64,000 nt of DNA from Phalacrocorax aristotelis (taxonomy: Eukaryota; Chordata; Aves; Suliformes; Phalacrocoracidae). The notes below the pieces were generated by a model. That model was not told where the DNA came from and ran no database searches. It was given only the letters and a program-made list of their open reading frames with translations. Shown one piece after another: positions 10,801 to 22,844 of the stretch. Numbering within the stretch: the first letter of the stretch is position 1; the number at the start of each line of letters is the position of its first letter. The DNA is taken from NCBI RefSeq assembly GCF_949628215.1, contig NC_134284.1, forward strand, positions 3,162,001-3,226,000, given 5' to 3'. The translations under genes and the position numbers were made by a program.

Positions 10801-13800
10801 TTGCTTTGAAAGTAATTTATAACAAATATGGTACGTACTATGATTTAATAGAAATGACTTCTGGTAATGAAAGAAACAGTTGTAAACTGGTTTTGGAGAA
10901 TGATCATTATCTCTTTTAGAACCCCAGCAGACATTTCACATACGCTTAATACCAAAAGCATATGTGAATTGTCAGATATTTCAAAGCCTTGTGTAGTATG
11001 TAATTTTTGTATGTCCACAAATTGCTGCCTTGGGAAATGTTGTATAATTAATATGTGCTGATTGTATATTAAACTGGATTACTTTGGGTATGCTCCCAGT
11101 CTGGAAGTTACTGTGAGCACTGAAATTCCTTGGCATGAAAAATGAGCCTTTTCGCATTCCTGGCATTGCAGCTCAGAACCTTGGCCTGAACATTGTGAGG
11201 TTGGGCTGTGGAGAGATGAAACTCCTTTGGGAACAGTAAGATACTCAGAATTTGCACTGAAATGCCAACTGCTTCCTGTGTTGTGTCCTCTTGGGGTGTT
11301 TTAGATCTTTGTTTCTTTGCTTATGATGCCAGTTGTGAACACTTGGAGAGCATCCTGCTTGCATCTGAAAGCAAGATTCGGCTGGAAGGTGACAAGGCAG
11401 GTCCTGCTCATTATTTGCTCAGTGTAACTAAACTTATTAAATTTGGGTATGTGCTGAGGCAGCGTGCTGCATGGAGTCCAGCTGCGCAGTAGCTTGCAGG
11501 ACTGTGTTCTAATTCAGCAAAGACATTCTGTACCTGTTACTGGAGTTCCTGTTCCTCAGGTTTCTTGAGCACTTGTCGCGTGGTTGCACAGCACTGAAAC
11601 TTGAATATGGTTCTCTCATCTTTCTGCTCGTGATCTTGCTTCCCCCACCCCCCAATCCAACTTGTACTAATTCTTTTAGTGATAAGTATTCTTATTTTTT
11701 TTTTTTACTATTGGGGTTTGCTCTATTAGGGGTTGGCGTTTTTTAGTCTGGAATAGATAGATTGATGTGGAGGAAAAAACAGTATAAAAAATATTAATTA
11801 CTGTATATGTAAATCCTTAATAAAAATATTATCAATGACGTTCAATGTCAACAGCCTAAATAGAAAGTTATTTTACTACAAAACCATGAAATTTATAGGA
11901 TTTGGTAGGTATTGCTAATCTTTCTTAATTTGTGACCATTCTGAAACATTTTTTTAAAAGCTTTGAGTTGTATCACATCATCTTGTAGTCGATTCACTCT
12001 GCATTGAGAAGTTACCCAAACGTTTTTCACAAGAAAATAAACATTTTGCCTCCACATTCCATTGTTTACTGCTTGTACTCTCAAATTTTCTAGGCCAGAG
12101 AGCTTTATTTCCACTGGCCTTTTTTTTGTTGTTGTTCTTTTTTTTAATGTTAGAGGTTCATGTCAAGGCTATGTACAATTTCTGTCCTGTGGGAAGGTAC
12201 CCTACTTTGAGTTTGCACTTCAGAATAACACACTAATCTTTATTTGCTAGCTAGAGAGGGAGGTCTTAATTTTACTTGGTAATAGATTTCTCTGTTTCCA
12301 TCAAACTGAATGGATTTGAAGCCACTTAAACATTTTTTCTCCATTATTAGGAGTATTAAATTGTATTTACTGTTTGCTGGGAAAAATAGGACACAGCCAA
12401 AAGACAATAAATTGTTGATTGTTTTGGATATTGATATTTCAGGAACTTCTAGATCTCTGAGCATTACAAGGCCCTCTCAATCCTCAACTGCCACTACAGG
12501 GTGTTGCTGCTTCAGGGCTTTGTTCCTACGCTCACTGCTTTCATGGATTTTAGTTTAAAATTGCACTCAGGACTGTGCCATTCAGGCTTCCTTGTTAGAG
12601 CAGTATAGCAAGTAGCAGGTCTAGTGTTTAAAAAAATCCACAATTTGTCATAATGCAAAAAAATTTCCTTAAATATACCATGGAAATATAGGCACTCTTC
12701 AGCAGGATTTTTCTAAACTGCTTATAGTACAAACCACCTCGTGCTCCAGTAGAGACTAAATAGAAATACAGGAAATAGGTGGAAGGATGACAAAAAGTTG
12801 CATACGTCCTCATTTCCAAAGATGGCATTTAGCAACTTTTTCCAGTTTCTCTAGCCTTGCACTTTACAAATATTCCTAATGTTAAGAGGATTTACTGGTC
12901 TACATAGTGCATGATGTTAACTTTTCTGTGCAGAAGGCTGCATGCTGCTTTACACGCTGCCCAATACAATAGGAAGAACTGTATTGATACTAAGATTTCT
13001 CTTCAGTCTTCTCTTGAGTCTCTAGCAGAGCAACAGGTTCCTTCTATTTGCTTCCTTCCCATAAAGGAAATCTGGAAAATAAAAGGGGAGGAGGAGGGCT
13101 CCATCTAGATTTTAAAAATTCTCTTCCAGCTTTTCTTGGTTTTTTCCCTACTTATTCATATTTCTTCAAGTTCAAAACAGAGCTTAACTCCAGAAAAGCA
13201 AATCTTCTTGTCCTTTGTGGCAGCTACGTACATGGGAATATTGGGTGCAGAATTTATATGTTTATACAGAATTGATGTCTTTATGTACTAATAGACCTGA
13301 GATACCACAGGTAGCATATGCATGGAATATCATCTGCCTACAGAATCTGAAAGTGCTGAGGCTACTTCCAAGGCTATTTTTATATTAAGATTTATTAAAT
13401 TGGTGTCTGTAGCAACAAAAAGAAAAGAAACATTTTAAACAGGAAAAACCAGGAAGCATTTACTGGTTGGTTCTTGATTTAGAAATAAAAAAAGTCGGGC
13501 AAGAGGGATCGATCATAAAATTTGAGGTGCATAGAGTAAAAAATAGTTTTGGTAGGATCTGCATATTTTGGATGTCCATATTTTTAAAAATATATTGACT
13601 TTTCAGCTGAGGTTACCCTCACATTCCACCAATCCGTTCAGTAACATTGGTCTATCTGGTCAAGGAATTGTACCAAAGATTGTTTCATGTGCTGTGAAGT
13701 AAGACCCTGCAACAGCTAAACCCTGACAGTAATATCATAGTCTCCAGTTAGTAATACCGTTAAGTGCTCTAAACGTAGTTCTGATGTTCAGAGTGTTCAG

Positions 13801-16800
13801 CTTGCTGTCGAAATGGTGCCTTTAAATAAGCAGCTTTGCCACTTAGACTGTTGCAGTTTTCTGGTCCACTTGCTGACTCACCTACTTGGTTATTTATTTT
13901 GTTTGTTTCTGAAGTTTAAGACCGCCCCAAAACCTTAAAGGTCCACAAAACTCGGCATTCAGAGTCTTGTTCTCAAATGATGTAGAAAGACTTAAATTTT
14001 ATTTACTTTCTTTTTACTCCTTCCAAGAGGCAAGCAGTGAACACAAGTACCTAGTTAACATAACATTTTCTGTGTTCATGCTTCACATCTAAAAGTGTTT
14101 ATAACATTTAATCAAATAGGCAGTAGAATTGTACATTACATAGGAATCACCATACAAAAAGAGTAACCATTACATTTTTATCATGCGTGATATAACAAAG
14201 CAATCTAGAAAGAATGGAGTGTGATTGAAAGATTAATACATAGAATGACGAGTGATGAGGAAACAAAAGCTAAAAGGGCACAGCATAAATGTTGGTCTCA
14301 GACTTAAGAGTGTTGTGGTTAAGCAAACCGTGTTTCCGCAGGGAATGGATATTATGACTCATCCTAATTCCTTGGACAAACAAAAAAAGTTTGAGAAGCT
14401 GATTCCCCCCGCCCAAGTCCTTTTTCCAAGACAGCTGAGAAAGTACAGATAGGTTTTCTATAGAGAGAGACTGCCCAGAGAAAACATACTATGTCCTGTA
14501 GAAACCATGGATTCCACAATGGTAACTTAATAGAAATTTATTACGTGTCATCTAATATGTCTGTTTGCTAGTTTAAGAGACTGTGATTAAAAGACTTGGT
14601 ATGACAAGAATGTGTCATTTATACAGAAAAAGACAGGTGTAATTACCTTATAATTATGTATGCTCAGCATAGGACTAGGGGGTGTAGGAGATCCTGGATG
14701 TACTATCTGTTATCACAGTCTGATGATATGACTGCGTATCCCTGAGGTTTCAGTGCCTCATTTGTCTTACCTGTAAATTTGACAAGATAAAAAAGTTGTT
14801 TACTTAGACTCGTGAAGCCTGAGTGGTAAAAATTGCCAAGGGCGCGTTAAGTACTCAGTCCTCCTGCGTTTACTTTGCTCTGTCTTCCGTTCCCTTGGGA
14901 CAATAGGTGGCAGCAAATCTGTATTTGATATAAACTGCATGTAAAACCTGGAAGGCAGTTTGAGTAGCAGTTGGACTCTCTTGGAAGCCTTTTCTTCAGA
15001 GGCAAAAAAACCCAAGATGGTGTCAAATCAGTTCAGTTGGCTAAAGACTAAGCATATGCATTTTAAAACTGCCTACATTTAGCCTATGATTGAATTGGTA
15101 TATATGTTTGCATATATATGCATTAAATATGTATGACCTTTTTTTTTAAACACACGCTATGATATTTTAAAACTTTCGTTATAAATTTATGTAGCAAATA
15201 AACCTGAATCAACCACAGTCTCTGAAATGATAGAAACGATCTAAATTTCCTCTTGGATGATTACAGTGAGTTGCTAATGAAAAAAAAAGATTTCCTGGGC
15301 AAGTGTAAGTAGCAGTAAAATTCTTCTGTCACAGCTGACAGAACGGTGAACTTAAGAGAAAAACACAGCCAAGTATTTAAGAATTTGCTTAAAATAGAAT
15401 AGAGAGACAGTTAAACTCCTTTCATATTCCCCTGCCTACTGAGGTGGACGGGTTCCTTCGCACGGAAGTGGTCGTACGCTAATGGTGCGTTCAGGGAACA
15501 ATGGGGTCATCAGCTAGCAGGGTAAACCCATAGATAACAGAACATTAAGTAATAATCGGAATAGCGGGTGGAGAATAGAGGCTTGGTAACAGGCTTGGGA
15601 GCAGTCTGCCCCCAGATAGCAAAAATACCGTAAATTAATATGAGGGTGCATAAAATTAAATATAGACAAAAACTGAATCTCTGCAGCTGAGGGAGGTACA
15701 GGTGCTCATTTTCCTAGTAGGCCAGAAAGCATTTGGCAGGGCTGACGTTTCTTGGCTGTGCCACAGTTAATTATGGGAAATACCAGCTGCTGCAGGAAGG
15801 AATTCTGAATGTGGCCTCTTGCTACAGCTCTGTATCTCTTATGAACCAATGAAAATTATTAGAATAACCACATTATGGGTAAAATTCACTGCCACATAGG
15901 AATTTTCTCTTTAGCAGTAGCTAACCTAGAACAGACATCTCAGAACAGAGCCAACATGGGTAAAAATAATTGATTCAAACTGACTGCAGAATGCAGCTGT
16001 AGTCAAACTTTGAAGTATTGGAGATAACGCTGAGCAGGGTGGACAACCAGTGAATAGGCGATTGCAAAACCAGAGTGGACTCCCAAAGAGCACTGAATTA
16101 AAAATAGCAGTATTTCCTGTTTTTCACTATGTATATTTGCATTTTAATGCTGTTTAATGTGACATTGTTTTATGGAAGCATGTATGGTTTTTATAGGCTA
16201 TATGACAAATTCCGGTATTTTTGCGATGTAAAGTCAGTAGATACCCACAAAAACTGTAACATTGGTATGTGACAGAAATCGGGAGAAAGGCTAAAATCTG
16301 GCATGGTAGGTTCGCTAGCATGATACACATAATGTTCAATTGCCTTAAAAAATGGTGATTTTTACTTTTTCCTCTCCAGTCACCTGGAACTTTCTTTATA
16401 TTTTCCACATTATAATCATGTAAAGTAGAGTGGCCAGATGTAACTGGGCTAATTATATGGAGCAATAAAGATGAGGTGAAAATTCAACTAATACATTTTG
16501 TTCAGCTTATCCTTCTACAAAGCATAATAGATGTATTTCTGAATTTAGAGTTTTCTAAATATCAGAAAGATTTATACAATGATGTAAGGGCCAACAAGAA
16601 ATATAGTTTATCAAATGTGTAGAAACACATAGAAAAGGAATGATCCAGAAAGTCAGAAAGCAGGTCTCTCTTTAGATATCTGATCTTAAAGATGGCACAT
16701 CCGGACTTGAATATGTCCTAAAATATGCTGTCTTGTCCTTGGATATCTTGATACAGTTTCATCTTATATGCAGTGCACGATTTCAAAAAGTGTAAGGTAT

Positions 16801-18084
16801 GTATAATACTCTTCCTGCAGAAATGCTGTATTTTGATAGGATCTCATTTTGAGATTTTGTGTGAATAGAAAGAAAGATGAGTTTATTCACAAAATAACAA
16901 CTGATTTGTACTTTGGATTGTTGGCCATTTTACCAAGTGTTTTACTTTACTATGGTTATTGAAACAGTGTGGCACCTAACTTTTTTTGAGAGAGAAGATT
17001 TCAGAAAGTTTGAAAATCAGCCTTTGTTTAAGCAAACAGGCTTACAGATTCTGAGCCTAGTGCCTCTTTTTTAACATGGTCTTTTAAAATTAGGGAAAAT
17101 GCAAAAAATTAAAAATAAATTTAAAAATTGTAAGTGCAGTTACTTGTATAATGCTAAACTACCCTACATAGCAGCTAGGAGTTGTGTTAGTATATGAATT
17201 TTCTACTAGAGTGATCCAAGCTGGATGTGTCTCCGTATAAGAAAGCGGTTATATATCCTAGGGAATTTAAGAAAAGGTTTATACATCCTATGTCACATCA
17301 GAGGTTACGCTTCAGATAGCACACAGGCATAACAGAATTTATTGGTTTTCTCATTGCTAAATTAGAGGCTATCATGCAGAAAAAAGACCTATTGCTGTTT
17401 TGGGGGACTAATAAGCAGCAACGACGCTGTGGACCGGAGGGAGAGCGCTGGGTAGTTGTAGCGCGTGACGCAGAGGTGCGTGCTCCTGGCTGGCAGGTCT
17501 GGCTCTTACCGCTCCCACTAAATTCGTGCCTGTTTATTTGTAACTAAACCGTTCCAAAACCAGGCTGGTAGTGTGTTTAGGGTACAGAGTTAAGTATCAC
17601 TTCCAATTGAAAGAGTGCTTTTTATGCATTTGGTCTAAGGGACTAATGTGGGTTGGTAGAGTCCCCACTAAAGCTGTGTTTAGCCTCTGTCAAAAAGTTT
17701 ATCTAATCAAACTGTTGAGCTTCCTTAGCTTAGTTTTATACTTCACAACCACCTCTGAAATGTGTGTGTGAAACAAGCGCATTCAGGAGGGCAAGTAAGA
17801 GGGCCTTGGCAGAGGAGACGAAAATTCAAGCACTTACATAGAGTGTGTGTCTGTGTACAGGGGAAAGACAAGCAGCCCGCTTTTCCTGGATCTGTCCCAC
17901 AAAATTTAAGTAGGAAAACATATTTTCTGGGTGAAAACAAAGCATATACCCATTTACGCCCTTCTGTTTTGTTTTAAACAAACAGGAGAACACTTAAGTG
18001 CACGTGCTGGTAGCATGCACCAGAATTTCAAAAAGATATAGAACTTTCTGTACACAGGGATTATCTGCAGATGCATACAATTGC

Positions 18085-18104
18085 TTCATTTCATTTCATT
18101 TCAC
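18085..18104 (+). repeat. TTTCA microsatellite in the acceptor tract
   Basis: Three exact TTTCA units (18089-18103) preceded by a partial copy sit 12 to 30 bases upstream of the FMN1 acceptor. They occupy the place where the branch point and polypyrimidine tract should be. A change in copy number would alter the spacing of splice signals. Confidence 0.8.
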
Positions 18105-18117
18105 TTTGGCTTTCCAG

Positions 18118-18293
18118 CAGAGTCTGCTTTAAAGGATGACTTCACTGAACGGCTGACTAATTCGTATGTGGCAAACAGAGACGAAGACACCTGGGTTTTG
18201 GATTGCAGATTGGGGCACTCAAACCCATTTGCTCATTCAAATGAGAAAGAGAAGATCAACAGAAATTTGTTGCATTTGAGCCTGGAACCGAAT
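18118..18293 (+). CDS. FMN1: formin-1 (FMN1) exon, long isoform, N-terminal half
   Basis: Formin-1 nucleates and elongates unbranched actin filaments through an FH2 domain that is not in this window. This exon belongs to the poorly structured N-terminal half of the long isoform. The frame reads E-S-A-L-K-D-D-F-T-E-R-L, then NRDEDTWVLDCRLGHSNPF and EKEKINRNLLHLSLEPN. It parallels the mammalian formin-1 order in which NRDGGAWVLGYR is followed by EKSNRSELYLDLHPD. The acceptor is a tandem CAGCAG (18115-18120), so the exon may start at 18118 or 18121 and gain or lose one residue. Either choice enters in phase 1. The donor AAT/GTGAGT leaves phase 0, matching the exon at 31314. The alternative first exon at 27785 lies in the following intron, so this exon is specific to transcripts started upstream. 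Confidence 0.9.
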
Positions 18294-18674
18294 GTGAGTA
18301 GGACTCTATTTGTGCTATATTGGGTTTCAACAAGCATTTATTATATACGATATCATTTCTGGTATGCATTTATTTCTGGTATGTCTAAAACCATGTTCCA
18401 AAATATCTGACAAACTGCAAAGTTTTGGATAGGTTACAGTTTTCCAGATGGTTTGTGAGTCCATATGTGTATGTGCGGCTAAGCCTGAGAGCAATACATA
18501 CAGAAAGTTTTAAAAATTATATAATTAAATTAAAATACATGATGTGTCATTTCTAAAATCATGATGGGCGTTTAGTTTAAATTAGTTGTTTTCCTGGAAA
18601 TGGATTGCAGGAGCTAGCAACTAGGAGGCAACAAGGGTAAGAGAAGATACCAGGAAGGTTCCAGTCAGCAAGCA

Positions 18675-18735
18675 GCGTGTGCGCGCATACGTGTGAGAGT
18701 GTGCGCCCGTGCACGCCCGCCCGTGTGTGGTTGCA
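18675..18735 (+). repeat. alternating purine-pyrimidine GT/GC tract
   Basis: About 60 bases are dominated by GT, GC and AC dinucleotides (for example GTGTGCGCGCATACGTGTG) in an otherwise AT-rich intron, with several CpG sites. Alternating purine-pyrimidine DNA of this kind can adopt the Z form. It is imperfect and not a simple microsatellite. Confidence 0.65.
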
Positions 18736-21700
18736 CAGCCCAGGACTGCTGGGAGCCATGCTGCTGTTTCTCAGCGTTTTGGGGAAGCTGAACTGCCACT
18801 GGAGTCAGACTGGCCATGAATTTGGCAGAAAAAGTTTCTAACTTCCTGGGATATAAGACACCGAAGCTTCAGACGGCAACCTGAGTTAATCACAATGTGA
18901 GAAGCTTGCTCAACATGGCCCAGCCTTATCTGGCTGGAAATACTCATCGTGCTCCTGGGATGAGTAGTAACCAGCCTACAGATACACACATTTTCCAATA
19001 GTTTTCTGATTGGAGGGAGAAGGGGCCAGAATGCAGTAGAAGAGGAAAAAAAACGTGGAAAGAATGGAATGGTTGAAAGAAAATGCCTTAAAGACTAGAC
19101 TTCAAAATATAGTTTGTGCAAAGAAACACTAACACAAATTTGTGAAACAGTGACATCTATTGGTAGAAATACCAGAATTGACTTGGAAGTACATTTAAAA
19201 CGCTTTTAATGATGCTTTTGCTCACTGTTGGTATTCTCTTGAGCTTGTTATAAAATTGATTTCTTGTCCTAACCTTCTTTTCCTAAAATAATTCATTACA
19301 TGTTGTTGTAGTACTGTGTAGGTCCAGTTTAATCCTTGTAATAAACAAATAACTGGACTGAAAAGAACTGTGATGTAGTTGTTAGCACTGCTATAAATAT
19401 ATGCTACCACAAGAAGAATCCAGTCCATGAGGATACTTTGTCTGCATTTACAAAGTCCTTGTATAGAGCAGGAGGGATTCTGAATTAAAAGCCATTTATG
19501 AACAATAATTTGAGTAAAATAAGAGACATCTAAGATTAGCAAGCAGTTTGTTTCCATTTTTCTTACTCTTTTTAAAGCAGCATTTTCTGTCTAAAAATCT
19601 AATTAACTGCATTATGAAAAAGGGAATGATTTTGGTTTCTTGTAGTTAACAAGGAAGAATATTTATTCCATTATTTCTAAGAGCTTCAGAGCACAAGTCT
19701 CAATTTCTATCAAAAAGGGGTGCTCAGCGTGTGCTCATGGGCTGTTAGTGACCCACGCAGACAATTTATCCTGCAGCTCACTCCCTGTGACTTCCAAGAA
19801 AGCCTGTCGGAACAGAACTCTGGGCTGAGTTCCTTGCAGAGCCCTTGCATCCCAAAGGCCCTTTCTGCTTCAAGACGAGTCCGTGTCCAGTCGTGTGACA
19901 AGGGGTTGGAGGAGGAGCTGCCAAAAGAATGGTAGTGAGAAGGCTGCTGCTGGCGCTGCCGTCAGGATCTGTTTGGAATGCAGCGCTGCTATAAACAGCC
20001 TGGATGAGAGATAATGGCCAAAAAATAAGCTGCATGAGTTGCTCTGGTGACAGCAACCTGTTCCCAGGTGTTGTCTTCCCCGTGCACTCCTCAGCAAGTG
20101 GACGGACAGCAAGACAACTGTGGTCAAAAGATATGCCGGTGTCTGAAGAGCAACTCTGAAACACAGATGATGTTTGCAGGAAACAGCAACCGGAATGGAC
20201 CCATTTATTTACTCACAGTCGCGCTACATCCAGGCAGGTGACCTATGGCCCTTTCCTGCTGTTGGAAGAACAAGTTTAGCCTGATTGATCAAAAAAGTTA
20301 GGCACTACTGTTTTAAAACGCAGTTATATTAATAATAGTGACAATGTGAAAAACAAAGCTTCTTATTGAATACTACTGCTTTCTATGGGTTAGGAGCGTC
20401 CTTACATAAGTGTATATTTGTGTATGTGCATACATAGATATACTAGTGTTCGCTTACGATATTGAAAAGATGTTTCTATGTTTCTATTGGTTGGAAAGAG
20501 GCAGGTAAAGTAGATGAGGGAGAGAGTGAATGAATTCTTCTCTGACAGGAATTTCAAATGCACAGTCTGTATCAGAAGCCTGAAAATAATCCTTCATTAG
20601 ATTTTAAATCTTAGTTGGAGCATGCTGCATTCTCATTCAGACTCCAGAACAGAGAAGATACAGAGATACAGAAGATAATGAAACAAAACAGAAATGCAGC
20701 TCCACCCTATTCTTTATAGAGCATTTAATCGCAGATAAAAAAGCACATAAATGAGATGTGAAAATGCAGCTAAAATAACTACTAGTAGCTAGTAATTACT
20801 TAAGAAATTCTGGTAAATTATTTGACATGATAATGTAGATTTTATTTTACAAAGTTTTTTTTTAACCTTTAAACTATTATAAGATATCATAGGTGGGGAG
20901 AAAAAGGCCTGTTGAAATGAAAAGAAGGTGAACAGAGAAACCTAGAAAAGGAAAGCAAAAAGGGAAAAGATTAAAATTTCATCTCCATTCTTTGTTACAC
21001 TAAGTGCCAGCCTTCGTGCCTTAGTGCACAAAGATCTCACTCAGTTTACTTACACAATTTACAGTGAGCTTCTGTTCTCTGTCTTTGTTATTTGTATGTC
21101 TGCTCATTTTAACCAGTCGATCAGCCAATACATCTCTTCTACACGTTCTGCCTCGGAACTACCATCAGATTTTCATATTATGGGCTTTGCAGGCTAAGTG
21201 TTCCATACATTTATTGATATAATATGCACTCTTTCAAAATCGTAAACTGGCTTTCTTAATGTGATTTCTGGTTTTATAACCGTACAACTATAACAATCTT
21301 TTTTAAAATTCTCTAAAGTACCTCAGTGTCGAGCAGAATTTTGATGAAGAGGTTAAAAACCAGATTGCATTTCTACAGACCCCTACACCAAATGTGTCTG
21401 GTGTCCACTCATTCTGTTAACATCATTTAATGCTGAATTTCAGTAAGAATTTTCATATCTATGTTTCTGTTGCAACGTCTAAACTTAACTACTCTGCATT
21501 TAAAGCAATTATGTTGGTGATACCCAGATCCACAAACCACATGAAATTTGCTCACATAATGGTCTATAGCGAGGTAACAAGGCTCAGAATAATGACGACA
21601 ATGAAGGATTTACAGGTTTCCTTCCATCTTCTCTGCCTTTTCTATTTCAGAGCATTTAAAGAGTTAAAATACTAAGTATACAATGAGATAAACAGCAGGA

Positions 21701-22844
21701 GCGACAGACAGGAGAGCAGGAGAATGTTAAGATCATTATCAGTCAGCACAGTAGGCACTGGGCTGGGGACAAGGCAGAGGGCAGGGCTGTGTCAGCTGGG
21801 CTTCAGATCAATTCAAACTACCTAAGCCACAGCTGCAGCCTGCTGCTTCACACGGCTCTTCTGAAGCCTGACACAATTCATGCATATTTGATTCTATTAT
21901 TATTTTCAAGAAATTATGCAAAATTTTCTTGCTTTAAGGCTCTTTATGTTGAAAAAACAGTAGAAAGTTTGGTTTCTATACAGTTTAGCCGCGTGGCTGT
22001 TTTGTAGAATGTGTCTTCATGCCCTCTTCGTGTTTCTCTAGTTTGCTATTACAGTGATCTGAAAAGGCAATCTAAAGAGATACGGGGTCAGGAAGCCTTG
22101 AGCCCTGCCGTATGATAGCAATAGAAATTAGATTACTTTATACTGGCTTACTGTTGGTTTTCTTCAAAGCTAGTTTAAAAACTAACTGCAGGGGAGCTCT
22201 TAGAAACCTCAAGAACAGAACTGGGGTGAGTTGTAGGTGTGACTTCTGTCTGTGATGAAATGTAGGTCAGAAAGGGTGTGGATTAATAAATGTGCTTTAA
22301 ACTGTAAGGAGTTATTGTTCTTTTGTATAATTAATGCATTGACTGCCCTGAAAGTTGCTATGACAGGTTTCAGGGGCTTTTCTGAGGCACCAGAGAGTTG
22401 TCAGTTTTACTAAGTAAAGAGGCTTGTAATATTATCACAAATGATTTTTTCTAGAGATTTTGAAGTTGTCTCTTCCTTCAGATGCAGTGTTACAGCCTGT
22501 TCAGAGAGGCTTTCCTTATGAGATGGATCCACCCAGCATTAAAACTCTTCTGCAAACAAACTGGCTCAATTTCATTTGCACATCACAATATCGTGACCTC
22601 CTTATGTAAAAATAGTAAGGGCACATATCGATGTATGTGTTTTACCCAGAAACACTTTATTGGGTAAGTACCAATGTGTGTTTCATTGTCAGTTATCCAG
22701 TCCCTCAACAGGGGACTGTCCACTGGGATGATCGTCACACTGTGAGAAACAAGTCCTTACAAAAGCATTATTTGAGGCTGGGGGCTTATGGACTGTGTGG
22801 TGAATTTGAGAGACTGGCTGGCTTCCAGTTTTTGATCCTTTCTT

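Larger units (their letters stand above)
4796..18117 (+). other. FMN1: FMN1 intron, about 13.3 kb
   Basis: This intron separates the candidate exon from the first certain exon, or is part of a longer intron if that exon is false. It contains an inverted CR1 fragment (5479-5975), a pyrimidine-rich tract (7620-7865), a weak MIR-like stretch near 14730-14795 and a CpG-dense patch (17401-17530). The remaining sequence is AT-rich, with only short chance reading frames. Confidence 0.65.

Noticed and set aside
14725..14800. Possible MIR fragment (GTTTCAGTGCCTCATTTGTC)
   Set aside because: The similarity is too short and interrupted to separate from chance.
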